From Bog-756 sp963839925 (GTDB lineage: Bacteria > Actinomycetota > Acidimicrobiia > Acidimicrobiales > RAAP-2): a stretch of 64,000 bases of DNA. The translations under genes and the position numbers were made by a program. Below are positions 33,539 through 41,412 of the stretch, piece after piece. Position 1 is the first letter of the stretch; each line of letters starts with the position of its first letter. The DNA lies in contig CAWIWV010000002.1 of the NCBI GenBank assembly GCA_963839925.1, positions 992,001 to 1,056,000 on the forward strand. Direction: 5' to 3'. The notes under the pieces were generated by a model. The model ran no database searches. It saw only the letters and a list, made by a program, of their open reading frames with translations, and was not told where the DNA came from.

Positions 33539-33988
33539 ATGCACGACTCGGTCACCGTCCACATGGCCGCCCCGCCCGACCGGATCTGGGCGCTGGTCAG
33601 CGATGTCACAAAGATCGGCCGGTACAGCCCGGAGACCTTCGAGGCCGAGTGGCTCGACGGTGCCACCGGCCCGGCCGAGGGCGCGCGGTTTCGCGGCCAT
33701 GTGAAGCGAAACGGGAGGGGACCCGTCTACTGGACCACTTGTACGGTCACCAGCTGCGTTCCCGACCGCAAGTTCGCCTTCGGCGTCGGCTCTGCAGACA
33801 AGCCGCTCAACGTCTGGAGCTACGAGCTCGAGCCGAGCGGCGACGGCACCGATGTGACCGAGTCCTTTCAGCTCGCCAACACCGCGCTGCTCCGCCTCTA
33901 CTGGATGTGCCTCGGTTGGGCGCGGGGGAAGACCAACCGGAACGGCATGCAAGCGACGCTCGAGAGGATCAAGGCCGAGGTCGAGTGA
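33539..33988 (+). CDS. SRPBCC family protein (polyketide cyclase/dehydrase-like)
   Basis: 149 residues. It opens with the classic SRPBCC strand and helix VTVHMAAPPDRIWALVSDVTKIGRYSPE, and ends in a long helix. It is 28 percent or so of the way similar by eye to the SRPBCC protein at 3890 only in fold-level pattern, so they are not recent duplicates. It is expressed after the enoyl-CoA hydratase. The cavity-type fold suggests binding of a lipid or cyclic intermediate; no reaction can be assigned. Confidence 0.78.
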   Translation: MHDSVTVHMAAPPDRIWALVSDVTKIGRYSPETFEAEWLDGATGPAEGARFRGHVKRNGRGPVYWTTCTVTSCVPDRKFAFGVGSADKPLNVWSYELEPSGDGTDVTESFQLANTALLRLYWMCLGWARGKTNRNGMQATLERIKAEVE

Positions 33989-34020
33989 CCTGTCGAGTCG
34001 ATCACTGACGGCGATGCCGG

Positions 34021-35106
34021 TCAGATGACGACGACCGACCGGAGCACCTCACCCTTCTCCATGCGGTGGAAGGCCTCTTCGACGTCTCCTAGGCCGATGG
34101 TCTCCGAGACGAACGAATCGAGATCCAGCCGACCTTGCAGGTAGAGGTCGACCAGCATCGGGAAGTCCCGCGACGGCAGGCAGTCGCCGTACCAGCTCGG
34201 CCGAAGCTGACCGCCCCGTCCGAAGAAGTCGATCATCGGCAGATCGATGCGCATCTCGGGGGTGGGGACACCCACCTGGACCAGGGTGCCCGCGAGATCA
34301 CACGCGTAGAAGGCCTGCTCCATCACTGTGGGATTTCCGACCGCCTCGATGCAGACGTCTGCGCCGTTGCCACCGGTCAGCGCCTGTACTGCTTCGACCG
34401 GGTTCTCCTTCGACGCGTCGATGGCGTCGGTGGCGCCGAACCCGTGGGCCAGCTCGAGCTTCCGCGGATCGAGGTCGATCGCGATGATCGTCGAGGCGCC
34501 TGCCAGGCGGGCCCCCACGATGGCAGCGCAGCCGACCCCGCCGCAGCCGAACACCGCGACCGAGTCGCCGGTGCCGACCTCACCGGTCAACATGGCCGAC
34601 CCCAGGCCGGCCATCACCCCGCAACCCAGCAGGCCGACCGCCTCGGGGCGGGCGGTTGGATCCACCTTGGTGCACTGCCCCGCCGCCACCAAGGTCTTCT
34701 CGGCGAATGCACCGATCCCGAGGGCCGGGGTGAGCGGCGTGCCGTCTGTGAGGGTCATCTTCTGCGTCGCGTTGTGGGTGTTGAAGCAGTACCAGGGCCG
34801 GCCTCGCTTGCATGCTCGGCACTCGCCACACACTGCACGCCAGTTCAAGACGACGAAGTCACCGGGCTCGACCGAGCTGACTCCCGCTCCGACCGACTCG
34901 ACGACCCCGGCCGCCTCGTGTCCGAGCAGGAACGGGAAGTCGTCGTTGATACCCCCTTCCCGGTAGTGGAGGTCGGTATGGCAGACCCCGCACGCCTGCA
35001 CCCGCACGACCGCCTCGCCCGGTCCCGGGTCCGGAACCACGATCGTCTCCAGCGACGTGGGCTCGCCACGGGCCATTGCGACGACTCCTCTGACCTCGGA
35101 TGCCAT
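34021..35106 (-). CDS. S-(hydroxymethyl)mycothiol dehydrogenase (mycothiol-dependent formaldehyde dehydrogenase)
   Basis: 361 residues, zinc-dependent class III-like alcohol dehydrogenase. QACGVCHTDLHYREGGI carries the catalytic-zinc Cys and substrate-pocket residues, GHEAAGVVESVG the zinc His-Glu, and CGECRACKRGRPWYC the four structural-zinc Cys. FGCGGVGCAAIVGARLAG is the NAD site. The stretch FNTHNATQKMTLTDG is characteristic of the mycothiol enzyme, which oxidises the formaldehyde-mycothiol adduct to S-formylmycothiol. ATG 35106 has GAGGAGG nine bases upstream. It is divergent from formate dehydrogenase, giving two of the steps from formaldehyde to CO2. Confidence 0.88.
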   Translation of the reverse strand: MASEVRGVVAMARGEPTSLETIVVPDPGPGEAVVRVQACGVCHTDLHYREGGINDDFPFLLGHEAAGVVESVGAGVSSVEPGDFVVLNWRAVCGECRACKRGRPWYCFNTHNATQKMTLTDGTPLTPALGIGAFAEKTLVAAGQCTKVDPTARPEAVGLLGCGVMAGLGSAMLTGEVGTGDSVAVFGCGGVGCAAIVGARLAGASTIIAIDLDPRKLELAHGFGATDAIDASKENPVEAVQALTGGNGADVCIEAVGNPTVMEQAFYACDLAGTLVQVGVPTPEMRIDLPMIDFFGRGGQLRPSWYGDCLPSRDFPMLVDLYLQGRLDLDSFVSETIGLGDVEEAFHRMEKGEVLRSVVVI

Positions 35107-35182
35107 GCTCGGGTCCTCCTCGTTCGATGTCTGACAGTCGGGGTGAAGCTTCAAGAATTGGCGGTGGTGCGGGCACGAGTCT

Positions 35183-35262
35183 CGTGCAAGAGTCTCCTAT
35201 TGCGTCCCACTGTGCAGCACCGGTCTCCTCTTGTGCAACACAGTCTCATCCTGTGCAACAGT
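35183..35262. promoter_or_regulatory. direct repeats TGTGCArCA between the divergent formaldehyde and formate dehydrogenase genes
   Basis: TGTGCAGCA at 35211-35219 and TGTGCAACA at 35232-35240 and 35252-35260 recur every 20-21 bases, about two helical turns. A weaker CGTGCAAGA occurs at 35183. The last two belong to a 20-base tandem repeat (35223-35242, 35243-35262) that also contains GTCTC. The spacing is typical of sites for a cooperatively binding activator. Confidence 0.6.
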
Positions 35263-35324
35263 TGCCCCGACCGAGATCGGACCGAACGAGCGCGATCAGC
35301 GCGACAACTGAGCGGAGGTGCCAC

Positions 35325-36503
35325 ATGGCGAAAGTGGTGTGCGTCCTGTACGAGGATCCTGTCGATGGGTACCCGTCGACCTATCCGCGCGATTCGATCC
35401 CTCGCATCGACCACTACCCGGACGGGCAGACGGCACCTTCGCCCAGCGCGATCGACTTCACGCCGGGCACGTTGCTCGGATCGGTCTCCGGTGAGCTCGG
35501 GCTCCGTCGCTTCCTCGAAGAGGCCGGCCACACCCTGGTCGTGACTTCGGACAAGGAGGGCCCCGACTCGCAGTTCGATCGCGAGTTGGTCGACGCGGAC
35601 GTCGTCATCTCCCAGCCGTTCTGGCCTGCGTACCTGACCGAAGAGCGGATGGCCAAGGCGCCGAAGCTCAAGCTCGCTCTGACCGCCGGTATCGGTTCGG
35701 ACCATGTCGACCTGGATGCCGCGATCCGTCATGGGGTGACCGTCGCCGAGGTCACCTACTGCAACAGCATCAGCGTGTCCGAGCACGTCGTGATGATGAT
35801 CCTCGGACTGGTGCGCAACTACCTCCCGTCTCACGAGTGGGTGGTCAAAGGCGGGTGGAACATCGCAGACTGCGTGGAACGCTCGTACGACCTCGAGGGG
35901 ATGGCGGTGGGAACGGTGGCCGCGGGGCGGATCGGGCTCGCGGTGCTCAAGAGGCTCGCTCCCTTCGACGTCAAGCTCCACTACACCGACCGGCACCGGT
36001 TGCCTGACGAGGTCGAACGTGAGCTCGGGCTGACCTTTCATCCGGACGCTGCGTCGATGGTTCCGTTCTGCGACGTGGTGACCATCAACGCGCCGCTCCA
36101 TCCCGAGACGGAGCACCTCTTCGACGACGCCATGTTCGCGAAGATGAAGCGCGGCACCTACCTGGTCAACACCGCCCGGGGGAAGATCTGCGATCGTGAC
36201 GCGGTGGTGCGGGCCCTCGAAAGCGGTCAGCTGGCCGGCTACGCGGGCGACGTCTGGTATCCCCAGCCCGCACCTCCGGACCACCCGTGGCGGACCATGC
36301 CGCACGAAGGGATGACCCCGCACATCTCGGGGACCTCCCTGTCGGCACAGACCCGCTATGCCGCAGGCACCCGGGAGATCCTCGAATGCTGGTTCTCGGA
36401 CAGACCGATCCGCGAGGAGTACCTCATCGTCGACGGCGGCCACCTGGCCGGCACCGGAGCTCATTCGTACAGCGTGAGCGAGGGGTCAGAACAAGGGGGC
36501 TGA
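35325..36503 (+). CDS. fdh: NAD-dependent formate dehydrogenase
   Basis: 392 residues, D-2-hydroxyacid dehydrogenase superfamily. It has the special features of formate dehydrogenase: QPFWPAYLTEER near residue 92, TYCNSISVSEH with the substrate-binding Asn, VGTVAAGRIGLAVLK as the NAD site, NTARGKICDRD with the catalytic Arg, and GDVWYPQPAPPDHPWRTMP followed by TPHISGTS with the Gln and His that replace the usual Glu-His pair. It oxidises formate to CO2 with NAD+. ATG 35325 has GGAGG seven bases upstream; longer readings enter the repeat-bearing regulatory region. It probably completes formaldehyde oxidation together with the divergent gene. Confidence 0.92.
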   Translation: MAKVVCVLYEDPVDGYPSTYPRDSIPRIDHYPDGQTAPSPSAIDFTPGTLLGSVSGELGLRRFLEEAGHTLVVTSDKEGPDSQFDRELVDADVVISQPFWPAYLTEERMAKAPKLKLALTAGIGSDHVDLDAAIRHGVTVAEVTYCNSISVSEHVVMMILGLVRNYLPSHEWVVKGGWNIADCVERSYDLEGMAVGTVAAGRIGLAVLKRLAPFDVKLHYTDRHRLPDEVERELGLTFHPDAASMVPFCDVVTINAPLHPETEHLFDDAMFAKMKRGTYLVNTARGKICDRDAVVRALESGQLAGYAGDVWYPQPAPPDHPWRTMPHEGMTPHISGTSLSAQTRYAAGTREILECWFSDRPIREEYLIVDGGHLAGTGAHSYSVSEGSEQGG

Positions 36504-36506
36504 GTC

Positions 36507-37058
36507 TCACCGGCCGGTGGCCCGATGGACCGAGACCGCGTACTGCTGCTGACCGGTGAACGGGTCCTTCGACCACGTCGACCACCGCTGCGTGCACTCG
36601 AGTCCCGCCTCGGTGCACTGCTCGTCGTAGGTCGCGAGCGAGTAGCCGCGATCGAGCTGGAAGCCCGTGATCAAGGATCCGCCCGGGGCGACGTGCCGTG
36701 CGCATCCGGCGACCACGCCGGCCTCGGTGCCGGGCGGGGTGAAGAGCAGGACGTTTCCGGCCATCACCACGACGTCGAACTGGCGCCCGAGCTCGAGGGC
36801 GGCGAGGTCCGCGTGCACCCAGGTGAGATCGGGAGAAAGTCGCCGCGCGGTCTCGAGCATCGAGTCGTCGAGATCCACCCCGACCGTGGCGACACCTCTG
36901 TGGGCGAGCTCCCTCGCCACCCGGCCGGTCCCGCAACCGGCATCGAGCACGGACGCCGGATTCCAGCCCATCACCAGCTCGACCTCGCCGTGCACGTCAG
37001 CGCCGGAGGCTTCGAGCCGGTCGAAACGCTCCTGGTAGGCCTGGCCGTCCCAGCTCAT
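36507..37058 (-). CDS. class I SAM-dependent methyltransferase (small)
   Basis: 183 residues. Motif I VLDAGCGTGRVARELA near residue 36, the acidic VGVDLDDSM after strand 2, and LAALELGRQFDVVVMAGNVLLF near 83 are typical of Methyltransf_25-type enzymes. ATG 37058 (MSWDGQAYQERFDRLE) matches the usual start of this family, so upstream in-frame starts were discarded. It lies 52 bases after the putative restriction gene on the same strand and might be a downstream member of that unit or independent. The substrate is unknown; small-molecule methylation is more likely than DNA, since no DNA-methylase motif is present. Confidence 0.82.
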   Translation of the reverse strand: MSWDGQAYQERFDRLEASGADVHGEVELVMGWNPASVLDAGCGTGRVARELAHRGVATVGVDLDDSMLETARRLSPDLTWVHADLAALELGRQFDVVVMAGNVLLFTPPGTEAGVVAGCARHVAPGGSLITGFQLDRGYSLATYDEQCTEAGLECTQRWSTWSKDPFTGQQQYAVSVHRATGR

Positions 37059-37110
37059 CTCGAGAGCTCCGGTGCGCCGATCACGGTGCCGGACGCTGGG
37101 CCGGTGCTCA

Positions 37111-38205
37111 TCAACGGGCAACCGACCACAAGGTCGGTTGGGACTCGTCGGTGGCGGTCAGGGGGTGGTAGCCGGGGAGCTCCGACATCGACGTGTCGAG
37201 GTAGACCTTCGCTTCAGGAGGTTGGGCGAAACGGCCGTGGCTCCAGCGGATCTCGACGTGCCCGGTCACCGTGCGCTGCGCGCCATCGTTGCGGGAGCGG
37301 TAGATGCACGACCAGTCGACCCGAGGTTGCCCCGCCTCCGACGGCGAGACCGAGAACGACAGCAGCTCGAACTGGTCGCGCCAGTCCCAAGGACTCGCGA
37401 TCCGGTACCGCGCGGGTTGCCCGGTCCGTTTGTCGTTGCCGAGGACGAAGTAGGGGGCACTGCCGATCCGCAGGAGTCTCCAGAGCATGGTCTCGCGATC
37501 GGTTCCTGAGGACTCGAGCTGTCCGGCCCACTGGCGTGCCGACGCGGTGCTGACCGCGCGGCAGAGCTCTGCGTACGCGGCGCGTGAGGCCGGGTCGGGA
37601 TAGTTCTTTCGTCCAGCGAGCGCTCGGCGCATCGTTACCACCTGCTCGCGGGTGCGTGACGAGTGTGGGGGAAAGTCGGTGAGGCCAGTTGCGGCCAGGC
37701 AGCATCGGTAGAGCTTCTCGTACTCCTCGGGCGCCACCACCTGGTACCAGTCGCTGCGGTCCCAGGTCCCCGAGGTGGCGAGCAGTCCACAGAACAGCCG
37801 GGCAGGAGAAGCGTTGGCCAGGATGTCCGACTCGTACTTGCAACTGATCAGGTAGACGTGGTCGATGCGCAGATCGATCGGCGCCACCTCGTCGCCCGGC
37901 GGTCTGCGACCTCCCGTCCATTCGATGCTGAGGGGCACCCGACCCCGCAGTCCGTCGGCCGCCTCGAGGAATGCCCGACCGTTGGCGAACGCCGAGCGCA
38001 GCTCTGAGGCGAATCTGCCGGACCTCGCGATCGAATCGAGACGGTCCCAGGTCGGCGCATCGAGGCGGAGCTCGTCGGGGCGGCGGGCGAGCGCCTCGTC
38101 GATTCCCGCAAAGCTCAGTGTTCCGAGCGCGGTCCCCAGCTCGGTCGCGGTCGTCCGGTCATCGGGCACGGGGTGGATCCCCGGCGCGCCCCGATCTCCG
38201 TGCAC
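37111..38205 (-). CDS. uncharacterised protein, candidate restriction endonuclease partner of the DNA methyltransferase
   Basis: 364 residues with no domain I can name with certainty. Residues 109-124 read PIDLRIDHVYLISCKY, which resembles a PD-(D/E)xK nuclease core (Asp111, Asp115, then Ser-Cys-Lys123), although the middle acidic residue is not in its standard place. The C-terminal part (RVDWSCIYRSR, HVEIRWSHGRF, PEAKVYLD) is strand-rich. The start GTG 38205 lies 47 bases inside the end of the DNA methyltransferase gene; an alternative GTG is at 38169. This overlapping arrangement with a methyltransferase suggests a type II restriction-modification pair, but a structural or regulatory role is possible. 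Confidence 0.5.
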   Translation of the reverse strand: MHGDRGAPGIHPVPDDRTTATELGTALGTLSFAGIDEALARRPDELRLDAPTWDRLDSIARSGRFASELRSAFANGRAFLEAADGLRGRVPLSIEWTGGRRPPGDEVAPIDLRIDHVYLISCKYESDILANASPARLFCGLLATSGTWDRSDWYQVVAPEEYEKLYRCCLAATGLTDFPPHSSRTREQVVTMRRALAGRKNYPDPASRAAYAELCRAVSTASARQWAGQLESSGTDRETMLWRLLRIGSAPYFVLGNDKRTGQPARYRIASPWDWRDQFELLSFSVSPSEAGQPRVDWSCIYRSRNDGAQRTVTGHVEIRWSHGRFAQPPEAKVYLDTSMSELPGYHPLTATDESQPTLWSVAR

Positions 38206-39700
38206 TCCGTCGACCCTTCGACGCCCCCTTCGCGTAGCTGCGCAGCCGCTCGGTCGAGATCGGCTCGAAAAGTTCGACGACGTCGTGGACCGGTCCCGAC
38301 CGATCGTCGGTCAACACCGCCCGCAGCGCCTTGGCGCCCTCGGTTCGGGGTGCGGGGGTGTCGGTGGACAGGAGGATGAGCGGCCCGAGGTCGTCCCTCG
38401 TGCGATCGGAGGTGTGGGCCAGATGGAGGACCGTGGCCTTGCCCAGTGACCTCCAGAGCACATCCGGACGGCGCAGACCCGGGCGGGTGGCCGAGTAGCC
38501 GCCGGAGAGGTCGAACAACCAAAGGCCGCCGTCTGCGTCCCGGGCCCTGAAGTCGACGCTCACCCCGAGGTCGCGGTAGGCAACGTCTGTTTCGATCTCT
38601 TCGAAGCCGCACGAGGCGAGTACCTGTTTGGCGACTTCGCTCGCCTTGCGGCCCAGCGCCATCGCCTCCTCCTCGTCCAAGGTGGTACGGCTCTGCTTCG
38701 ACGGGCCGACACCCACGGTCACCCGTGGTCGGGCATCGCCGGCGCGTCCGGACGTTTCGAGTGCGCTCCGTTCGGCGGTGACCCGCGCCTCGGCGGTGGC
38801 GACGTACTCCTCGTCGGTGTCGAACCCGACGTAGTGACGTTCGGTCCGCACCGCCGCGACCGCGGTCGACCCAGATCCCATGAACGGGTCCAACACCAGA
38901 TCGCCGCGGTAGGTGTAGAGCTCGATGAGTCGCCGGGGCAGTTCCACCGGGAAGGGAGCGGGGTGGCCGACCCGGGTCGCCGACTCCGACGGTATGTCCC
39001 AGATGTCGGTGGTGGCATCGATGAACTCGTCGACGGTCATCGTGCCTTCGCTCGGCAGACCGGTCTGTTGCCGTTGGTCGGCGGGAACGGCTCGATCGAA
39101 GCGCCCCTTGGAGGCGACGATGATCCGTTCGGAGATGTCGCGCAGGACCGGGTTCCCCGGCCGCTGGTAGCTACCCCAGGCACAGGACCCCCCGGCAGCG
39201 CGGCTCTTCTGCCAGACGATCTCTCCGCGCAGGAGGAAGCCGAGCCGTTCGAGGAGGTCGATGACGTCGCGGGAGAGCGATCGGTACGGCTTGCGCCCGA
39301 GATTGGCGACGTTCACCGCGATGCGGCCACCGGGCTCGAGCTTCTCGAAGCACTGCGCGAAGACGTCGTGCAGCATCCCGAGGTAGGCGTGGTAGTCGGC
39401 GGGCACGTGCCCGACTCCGAGGACCGCCTCGTACTCCTTACCGGCAAAGTACGGAGGCGAGGTGACCACCAGTGCCACCGAACCGTCGGCAACGTCTCCG
39501 TAGCGGTCCATCTGTCGAGCGTCCCCGACCCAGATGACGTCGCGGACGTTCGGAGCGTTGACCGTGCTGTCGTCCGAGAGTCGGGGGGGAGTGAAACGGG
39601 CGTAGAAGGAAGAGGCGTCGTGACCCTCGCGCCTGCCGACTCCGAACTCGGACGTCGCGGTCGGCCGCCTGACCCTTCGGATCGGCTCGACGTTCGTCAC
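38159..39700 (-). CDS. DNA methyltransferase (beta-class N4-C/N6-A) with C-terminal PD-(D/E)xK-like extension
   Basis: 513 residues. Catalytic motif IV TSPPY (80-84) precedes the SAM motif I DPFMGSG (271-277), the order of beta-class amino-methyltransferases. GDARQMD near residue 59 and VGFDTDEEYV after motif I support this. The first 310 residues are a complete methyltransferase. Residues about 340-500 form an extra domain: AKQVLASCGFEEIETDVAYRDLG, then VDFRARD and LWLFDLSGGYS with Asp383 and Asp397. That layout recalls a restriction-type nuclease fold, although the catalytic Lys is not evident. The 3' end overlaps the next gene. Modification of a specific short DNA site is expected. Confidence 0.83.
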   Translation of the reverse strand: MTNVEPIRRVRRPTATSEFGVGRREGHDASSFYARFTPPRLSDDSTVNAPNVRDVIWVGDARQMDRYGDVADGSVALVVTSPPYFAGKEYEAVLGVGHVPADYHAYLGMLHDVFAQCFEKLEPGGRIAVNVANLGRKPYRSLSRDVIDLLERLGFLLRGEIVWQKSRAAGGSCAWGSYQRPGNPVLRDISERIIVASKGRFDRAVPADQRQQTGLPSEGTMTVDEFIDATTDIWDIPSESATRVGHPAPFPVELPRRLIELYTYRGDLVLDPFMGSGSTAVAAVRTERHYVGFDTDEEYVATAEARVTAERSALETSGRAGDARPRVTVGVGPSKQSRTTLDEEEAMALGRKASEVAKQVLASCGFEEIETDVAYRDLGVSVDFRARDADGGLWLFDLSGGYSATRPGLRRPDVLWRSLGKATVLHLAHTSDRTRDDLGPLILLSTDTPAPRTEGAKALRAVLTDDRSGPVHDVVELFEPISTERLRSYAKGASKGRRSARRSGRAGDPPRAR

Positions 39701-39721
39701 GAGTGACCGACCTCGACCCGA

Positions 39722-39775
39722 CCCCTTCCCGAGCGGATCTCGGATGCCGGCACGGTCGCGCCGGGAGGGAAGGGG
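39722..39775. repeat. long-spaced inverted repeat between lipoprotein and methyltransferase genes
   Basis: CCCCTTCCC at 39722-39730 and its complement GGGAAGGGG at 39767-39775 can pair around a 36-base loop that is itself GC-rich. It lies 22 bases upstream of the methyltransferase start and 61 bases after the lipoprotein stop, both on the minus strand. It may be a terminator of the upstream gene or a leader hairpin. Confidence 0.4.
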
Positions 39776-39835
39776 TGCACGTTCTCGATCATAGGCAGGG
39801 TGCAGCGAATGGTAGAGACACGGTGTGACGCTCGA

Positions 39836-41231
39836 TCAGCCACCGATCAGGGACTCGATGATCGACTCGCCGACGATGACGCAGCTGGAGATCGAAGTGC
39901 AGCTCACCGCAGCCAACGTTTGCGGCGCGCTGAGGGTGGTCGGGTTCTTCCAGGGTGATGCCGGCCGTCCCGTCGCGATGATCTGACCGGCCTGCGGCGC
40001 CAAGCCAACCGAGCTCCCGACTGCCACGCACTCGCCCACGGCGGGGCACGAAACACCTGCCAGCGAAGCGGACAACGAGTTGACGTTCTGGTTCGTCCAG
40101 GTGGCGCCGCCATCGTCAGAGGTGAGGATCACCCCGTGCCCCGACCGGGTCGACTCGAGCGTATCGGCGGTGCTCCCGACCGCGGTGCAGGTCACGTCCG
40201 GTTCGCCCACCGTGGGACTCGGGGTGGAAGAGGTGGTCGGCACGGAGCTCGAGGTCGGTGAGGAGCTCGAGGTCGGCACGGAACTCGACGTCGACACGGA
40301 GCTCGAACTCGGCGAGGTCGGCAGAACGGTTGCGGCCCTGGTGGCAGTACCCCTGGCGGTCGGGGCCTGTGCGACGCAGGAGATTCCGCTGAGATAGCCG
40401 ATCCCCGCGGGGAGGGTCACCGCTGTCCACGTCGTTCCCCCGTCGGCGGTCACCGCCATGGCGCCCGCAACCCGACCCGAGGCGACCGCGGCGTGTCCGG
40501 TCACCCAACAGTCGAGCTCGCCGGTGCACGAGATGCTCGACGTTCCCGACATGCTCGGTGGCAGCGCACCCACCTGCTCCCAGGTCTGACCCGACGTGGT
40601 CGAGATCAGTGCCGCCGAACCCATCGCGGTCGTGCCGACGGCGATGCAGTGACCGTTCGCCAGGCAAGAGACGGAAACGATGTCGAGCATCGCTGCCGGA
40701 GTCGGCGCCTGCGCCCAAAGTTGGCCGCCATCGGTGGTGGCGATGGCGATCGCCTGCCCGCCGAACGACTGATTCGATTGGCCGACCGCGACGCAGTGGT
40801 CATCGTTCGTACAGGCGATTCCGGAGAGTGAGGCGACCGTGGGGGGGATGACCTCGTTCTTCCAGGTGACGCCTCCGTTGGCGGTCGCAATGACCGCCGC
40901 GCCGTTGGGGGCCCCGTTCAGACCGACTGTCGCACCGACCGCCCAGCATCGAGACGCACTCGCGCAATCCGAGCGCGCTGAGGGAGTTGACCGGAGCCGG
41001 CGGGTCCACATTGCCGAAGCTGCCCAGCCAAGGCGAGCCGTGCGCAAGGGTGGAGAGGGGGGTGGTCGAGTTGGGAGCGACCGAACAGGCGGTCACCGAC
41101 AGCAGCACCATCACGGTGACCACCGCGCCCCCCAACCGCCGGGGTCTGGACTGTCCCGCAGCGGCCAACGCTGGCAGATCACCCTCGGCGAGAGGTGTCT
41201 GATCACCCACGGACAACTCCGCTCGTCTCAC
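39836..41231 (-). CDS. secreted lipoprotein with Cys-containing BNR/Ycf48-like repeats (frameshifted)
   Basis: About 465 residues after repair. The N-terminus has a lipoprotein signal (VVTVMVLLSVTAC). The body consists of repeats in which a CxxxxxCxAVG hairpin (SGIACTNDDHCVAVG, VSCLANGHCIAVG, VSCPAVGECVAVG) alternates with TTDGGxxW strands, as in sialidase-like and Ycf48-like beta-propellers. A 35-residue Ser/Thr/Pro linker rich in SSS and TSS interrupts them near residue 290. The signal region and the repeats are in different frames. Removing one C at 40969-40970 gives NSLSALDCASASRCWAVG, exactly the repeat pattern. The start is GTG 41231. Function is unknown; surface binding is likely. Confidence 0.72.
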
Positions 41232-41412
41232 GTAGCAAGCCCGCGGTCCGACGGTCCAGCGGGGATCGGTTTGGTCGAAGATCTTGCCACGCGGGCCGAC
41301 AGAGGGTCGGTGATGATCCTGGGCCCGCCCTGCCCGTCTACGGTTGGTCCGTGGTCACGGTCGTCCGCGCCCTGCCGCACGCCCGTGTCCGGACCGGTTG
41401 GAGGTTGGGGCG

